Part shown: positions 60,066-64,000 of the stretch, in pieces
Layout of the letters: each line of letters opens with the position of its first letter
Position numbering within the stretch: the first letter of the stretch is position 1
Assembly: GCA_963782465.1 (NCBI GenBank)
Contig: CAWAJR010000005.1
Location: forward strand, 186,001-250,000
Length of the DNA stretch: 64,000 bases
DNA from: JAODBJ01 sp963782465
GTDB taxonomy: Bacteria; Actinomycetota; Acidimicrobiia; IMCC26256; PALSA-610
Direction: 5' to 3'
Translations under genes and position numbers: made by a program
Notes under the pieces: generated by a model
Told to the model about the DNA's origin: nothing
The model's input: the letters and a program-made list of their open reading frames with translations, nothing else
Databases searched by the model: none

Positions 60066-61744
60066 CCGACCTTCACGATTTCGAGCGCGCCGTGGCGCCA
60101 TACGACCTCGCCCGGGGGCGCCCCCGCGACGTTCGAGAACAGGTAGCCGTGAAAGTCGGGGCGCGGGTGGGGCACGATCGCGATGCTCTGGCGGCGGCGG
60201 CGCAGCAGGTAGCAGATGTAGTCCTGCATCGACGTATGCGTCGACGTGGTGCCGGCGCGCGCGTCACCGATGATCGCCCGGATCGTGCCCCGATCGGCGA
60301 ACGCCGCAGTGATCGGGTTGTTCAGCAACTGCCGGTGTTGGCCCCACGCGGTCCAGGGCGTGGTCAGAACGCCGAGGCACAGCAACGCCGCGACGGCCGG
60401 GCGCCCGAGGAGCGCGGGACGGCCCCGGGCACGGTGGGGAGCCGGGAGCGTGAGCACGACGAATCCGGCGGCGATGATGAACGGGAGGTAGTAGGCGAGG
60501 TAGCGGACGTTGTAATAGAAGAGCGGTTCCACTTCCGACACCGCGATGCCGAACCCGGTCGCGAAGATCGCGAACAACAACGCGCGCTTCGCCGTGGGGC
60601 TGAGCTCGCGCACCCGCCACAACGCCACCGCGGCGCCGACGAGCAGCGCGGTCGGGTAGATCCACAAACTGTGGAACACGTAGGCGCCACCGAGGCGCGA
60701 GATCGTGAAGCCGTCGGTTGCGATCGGCTTCAAGTTCGTGAGCCGGCTGTCGAGCACCTTTCCGTTGTGGAACAACCAGTTCTGGCCCCGAACGACGAGG
60801 AACCCGTCCCACACTGCGAACAGGCCCGCCGCGACCGCGAGGTTCGGTACGAGGAAGCGGTCGGCCAGCAGGCTGCGCAGCCGCCCCTGGCCCGGCCGGC
60901 GTTCGCATACGAGGAACTCCGTGATCGCGACCGCGGCCCATACGAGGAGCAGCTGCGGGCGGCCCAACACGACGAGGAACAGCGCGACGCCGAGCCACGG
61001 CGTTGAGCGTCGGAGGTAGAAGAGGTACGCGCACAGCAGCACCGCGACATTGAGTTGCACGTCCTCGGCCGTGTTCGCGAAGAGCAGCAGCAACGACGAC
61101 CCGAGGTACGCCACCGCCATCAAGATCGGCATCACGCGCCGGGGCCGGAAGAACGTTCGCCCGATGGCGTACATCAGCGTTGCATTCAGTGCACCGTTCA
61201 ACGCCTGCAGGAGGTACGGCACGTCGTAGAAGAACCGGTGCACCTTGACGAGCGTGTAGTACCAGACGCCGGCCCGGTTGAAGTAGATGTCGACCCAGTG
61301 GATCCGGGCGTTCGTGACGAACGCGTTGGGCGGGTAGCCGAACCAGCCGTAGATGACGGCGGTCACGAGGACCACCGCGCTGATCGTGGCCAGGCCCACC
61401 AGGCGGGCCGTTCGTGGCGATGGGTTCGGGAGCGTCACCCGGGCCGCGACCCACGCGATCAACGCGGCGGCGAGGACGGTCGACGCGCCGGCACGGATGA
61501 TGAAGGGCAGGACATGCACCATCGACGGGTACGGCGTACCCCGCGAGCGAACCGTGGCCGCCGCCGGCAACAACGAATCACAACGAGACGCCAACCCAGG
61601 CGCCACCAACCATGCGACGACCGTCGCCAGCGCAATCCCGACGATCGCGGGTGTCGTGGCGATGAGCGGGACACCCGAATCGACGAGCGGACCGGGAGGT
61701 TCCTCCCCGGTATTCGTGTTGCTCGTCGCGAGCATCGCCACCAC
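60062..61744 (-). CDS. Large polytopic membrane protein, possibly a GT-C-type enzyme
   Basis: 560 residues with about eleven hydrophobic segments, GTG start. Loop 1 contains PPNAFVTNARIHWVDIYFNR, and the middle has RGQNWLFHNGKVLDSRLTNL. The overall outline of many helices and a large first loop recalls GT-C glycosyltransferases and the multi-spanning proteins at 26853 and 28640, but I see no decisive motif. It precedes the methyltransferase with a GTGA overlap and is upstream of the transaminase cluster. Confidence 0.6.
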   Translation of the reverse strand: MVAMLATSNTNTGEEPPGPLVDSGVPLIATTPAIVGIALATVVAWLVAPGLASRCDSLLPAAATVRSRGTPYPSMVHVLPFIIRAGASTVLAAALIAWVAARVTLPNPSPRTARLVGLATISAVVLVTAVIYGWFGYPPNAFVTNARIHWVDIYFNRAGVWYYTLVKVHRFFYDVPYLLQALNGALNATLMYAIGRTFFRPRRVMPILMAVAYLGSSLLLLFANTAEDVQLNVAVLLCAYLFYLRRSTPWLGVALFLVVLGRPQLLLVWAAVAITEFLVCERRPGQGRLRSLLADRFLVPNLAVAAGLFAVWDGFLVVRGQNWLFHNGKVLDSRLTNLKPIATDGFTISRLGGAYVFHSLWIYPTALLVGAAVALWRVRELSPTAKRALLFAIFATGFGIAVSEVEPLFYYNVRYLAYYLPFIIAAGFVVLTLPAPHRARGRPALLGRPAVAALLCLGVLTTPWTAWGQHRQLLNNPITAAFADRGTIRAIIGDARAGTTSTHTSMQDYICYLLRRRRQSIAIVPHPRPDFHGYLFSNVAGAPPGEVVWRHGALEIVKVG

Positions 61745-61892
61745 GTCTCGAGGTTCGAAGGCCGGTAAACGCTACCCGTCGAGGCCGCCGCCGGCCGGGC
61801 ATGGGCCATTCGCCCTCACCCTCGGCGACGGGTTGCGCCGCTACGCTGCGACCGCCCGATCACCCTGTTGCACGACGGCGCGGCCAGCGAGA

Positions 61893-61922
61893 AATGCGCG
61901 ACAAGCGAATGCGCGACCAGTG
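61893..61922. repeat. Two-copy 15-bp direct repeat upstream of a glycosyltransferase gene
   Basis: AATGCGCGACAAGCG and AATGCGCGACCAGTG are adjacent and match at 13 of 15 positions. The second ends 13 nt before the GTG at 61936. Adjacent direct repeats ahead of a start codon can be regulator sites, but this pair could also be chance. The rest of the 191-bp gap 61745-61935 shows nothing clear. Confidence 0.4.
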
Positions 61923-61935
61923 AGGACGAGTCCCC

Positions 61936-64000
61936 GTGCGTGAACGTCTCGCCCGCGCCACCCGGGAGCCGGCTGTCGCGATGCGGGCGATCGCGCGCCG
62001 CGTGTCGGTCGTGCGCCACCGGATCTCGGCCGCGCCCGGCGCGGTGGTGCACTGGCCGCGGGAACGCTCGGCCCGTCGAGCCGGGGAGGCGGCGTGGCGC
62101 GCCGGCGACGACGAGGGGGCCTACGAGCACTTCCGCGTCGCGGTCACGTACGGGACGCACCCGTGGTCGTGGTTGCGTTTCGCGCGCTCGTCGCTGCGCC
62201 GGGCCGACGTCGACACCGCGCTCGATGCACTCGTTCACGCAGTCAGCGTTGCGCCACCGACGCCGGCGGTACGCGACCGGGTCGCGGCATTGCTCCAGAA
62301 CATCGCACCGGGCGCGAACGCTCCTTCGCGCACCGACGAGCTCATGCGCGCGCCGGTGGGGAGCGAGCTGGCGTTCATCGGGGTCGCGGCCGCCGAATGC
62401 GGCGCGTACGCACGCGCCTGCTCGGTGAGCGACCAGCTGGCGAGCAGCAACGAACCCGCCGACGCCCTCGTCGTGGAGGCCCTCGTTCGCTTCCACGACG
62501 CCGGCCCCGAAAAGGCGCGCCAGGTGCTCGCCGGCGCGCCCGGTGCGGCTCGCTCCTTGATCGCGGCCCAAGCCCGCCTCCTGCTCGACCTCGACGAACG
62601 GTCGAACGGGTGGCGACTCCTGGCGCCGAAGGTCGACCGCGCGAGCACCGCGCTCATCGCGCGCTACGCGTCGGATCTCTTCAACGCGGGCGAGTTCACG
62701 TTGGCGAAGGACGCCGCGACGGTCGCGGCCGCCCGTACCCCGCCCGGGAAGGGTGCCGCACACGTGCGCGAACTCTGCGACCGGGAATTGGGGGTGCTGC
62801 GCAACGGCGTCGCCGTCGGCGTCCCGGTCGCCGACCTGACCTACGAGGGCGATCCGCGAACGGTCTGTTACCTCCTCCAGAACTCGCTCCCCTACATGAG
62901 CGGCGGGTACGCAACCCGCACCCACGGGTTGCTGCAGGCACTGGCCCGCCGGGGCCGCACGATGCACGGCGTGACCCGTCCCGGGTTCCCGTACAACGTC
63001 GTCGCCGACGACGTTGCCGTGCCCGACTCGAACCTGATCGACGATGTCGTCTACCACCGCATCGGTGAACCACGGCCGTACAACCTGCGCGAGTACGCCG
63101 ATTACTGCGACGCCTACGTCTCGTTCCTCGAACCGGTCGCGCGTGAAGCACGAGCAGGGATCGTCCACGCGGCCAGCTTCTACTGGAACGGCATCGTGGC
63201 CAACGCGCTCAAAGAGCGGCTCGGTATCCCGAGCATCTACGAAGTGCGCGGGCTCGGTGAGCTCACTCGCTTGTCGAGGCACCCGTACTACCGCGCCACG
63301 GAGGGGTACCGGCTGACCGCCAAGCTCGAGGTCCAAGCCGCCGCGGGGGCCGACGCGGTGATCACGATCACCGATGCACTCCGCCGGGAGATGATCGAAC
63401 GGGGCATCGAGCCCGGAAAGATCGTCGTCGTCCCCAACGGCGTCGACACCGAACGGTTCTCGCCGCGGGCCCGCGACGCAGACCTGGAAGCCACCTACGG
63501 CCTGGCCGGCAAGGTGGTCATCGGGTTCGTGGGGACCCTGGTCGACTACGAAGGCCTCGATCTCCTCCTGCGGGCCGTCGATCGCCTCCGCCGCGATCGC
63601 GACGACTTTCGGGTACTCATCGTCGGCAGCGGCGGCGGCGAAGACGATCTGCACGCGCTCGCCGAGGAACTCGACCTCGGGAACGTCGTCACCTTCACCG
63701 GCCGCGTCCCGCACACCGAGGTCGAGCGCTACCTGTCGGTCATCGACATCACGCCGTTCCCCCGCCGCGCGCTGCCGGTCTGCGAGATGGTCTCACCGCT
63801 CAAGCCATTGGAGTCGATGGCGAGCGGAAAGGTCGTGATCGCCTCGAACGTTGCCGCCCTCGCCGAGATGGTCGACCACGGGAACACCGGGCTGCTCTTC
63901 GAGAAGGAACAGCTCGACGACTTCACCCGCGTGCTCGGCCAGTTGATCGACGACGGCGAACTTCGCCGGCAGCTGGCCGGCAACGCCCGGCAGTGGGTCG
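61936..64000 (+). CDS. GT4-type glycosyltransferase with helical N-terminal domain, cut by right window edge
   Basis: At least 688 residues; the 3' end is outside the window. GTG at 61936 is preceded by GAGGA. Residues 1-280 are helical, with TPR-like spacing (VDTALDALVHAVSVAPPTPA, LAFIGVAAAECGAYARACSV), then LLQNSLPYMSGGYATRTHGL begins the acceptor domain. VVVPNGVDTERFSP, VVIGFVGTLVDYEGLDLLLR and DITPFPRRALPVCEMVSPLK with LESMASGKVVIASNVAAL complete the donor domain. The late motif uses LKPLESMASGK rather than EGFGLPxLEA. It is divergent from the membrane protein at 60062. Confidence 0.88.
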   Translation, partial: MRERLARATREPAVAMRAIARRVSVVRHRISAAPGAVVHWPRERSARRAGEAAWRAGDDEGAYEHFRVAVTYGTHPWSWLRFARSSLRRADVDTALDALVHAVSVAPPTPAVRDRVAALLQNIAPGANAPSRTDELMRAPVGSELAFIGVAAAECGAYARACSVSDQLASSNEPADALVVEALVRFHDAGPEKARQVLAGAPGAARSLIAAQARLLLDLDERSNGWRLLAPKVDRASTALIARYASDLFNAGEFTLAKDAATVAAARTPPGKGAAHVRELCDRELGVLRNGVAVGVPVADLTYEGDPRTVCYLLQNSLPYMSGGYATRTHGLLQALARRGRTMHGVTRPGFPYNVVADDVAVPDSNLIDDVVYHRIGEPRPYNLREYADYCDAYVSFLEPVAREARAGIVHAASFYWNGIVANALKERLGIPSIYEVRGLGELTRLSRHPYYRATEGYRLTAKLEVQAAAGADAVITITDALRREMIERGIEPGKIVVVPNGVDTERFSPRARDADLEATYGLAGKVVIGFVGTLVDYEGLDLLLRAVDRLRRDRDDFRVLIVGSGGGEDDLHALAEELDLGNVVTFTGRVPHTEVERYLSVIDITPFPRRALPVCEMVSPLKPLESMASGKVVIASNVAALAEMVDHGNTGLLFEKEQLDDFTRVLGQLIDDGELRRQLAGNARQWV

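Overview
The window is high-GC DNA with many GTG starts and start/stop overlaps of the GTGA or ATGA type. It carries a decaprenyl-phosphoryl-arabinose (DPA) module (UbiA, DprE1, DprE2), which points to Actinomycetota. My best guess within that phylum is Acidimicrobiia, because of the repeat-bearing secreted proteins. No rRNA, tRNA, CRISPR array, transposase, integrase or phage gene was seen, so the placement is an inference.

Layout. (1) Positions 1-5953, minus strand: a lipoate/2-oxoacid dehydrogenase block read as lpdA (E3), sucB-like E2, a single-frame LipB-LipA fusion, a pyridoxamine-phosphate-oxidase-like protein and an M24 peptidase running off the left edge. A perfect 45-bp palindrome lies between E3 and E2. 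(2) 6308-10747, plus: ubiA-dprE1-dprE2-HAD phosphatase-GNAT, the route to the arabinose donor DPA. (3) 10764-14382, minus: two secreted proteins, an S8 protease and a Tat-exported PGRP/amidase, that share a six-copy C-terminal repeat. (4) 14511-18844, plus: three GT4 glycosyltransferases and a nucleotide-sugar reductase. (5) 18869-23079: mixed housekeeping and unknown genes, a second copy of the 45-bp palindrome, and an array of 93-bp repeats ending in a 28-bp palindrome. (6) 23105-32169: a FkbM methyltransferase, a seven-FG-GAP protein with the same six-copy repeat, two multi-spanning membrane proteins, and a membrane-anchored GH43-like glycosidase next to an anchored coiled-coil protein. (7) 32159-64000: a very large surface-glycan region. 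It holds about a dozen glycosyltransferases, several methyltransferases, two separate ABC polysaccharide exporters, a Wzx-like flippase, an initiating polyprenyl-phosphate sugar transferase, a WecE-type transaminase, a PAPS-type sulfotransferase and one chemoreceptor.

How the parts fit. Regions 2, 4, 6 and 7 together look like a cell-envelope glycan factory: donor synthesis (DPA, a Fuc4N-type sugar), chain assembly (GT2, GT4 and multi-spanning membrane enzymes), decoration (methylation, sulfation), export (two ABC systems and a flippase) and remodelling outside the cell (GH43, PGRP amidase, S8 protease).

Quality caveat. Eight genes are each interrupted by apparent single-base frameshifts (nine sites), mostly beside C/G runs. 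The simplest reading is residual indel error in the assembly. I annotate these genes as whole and mark the sites.
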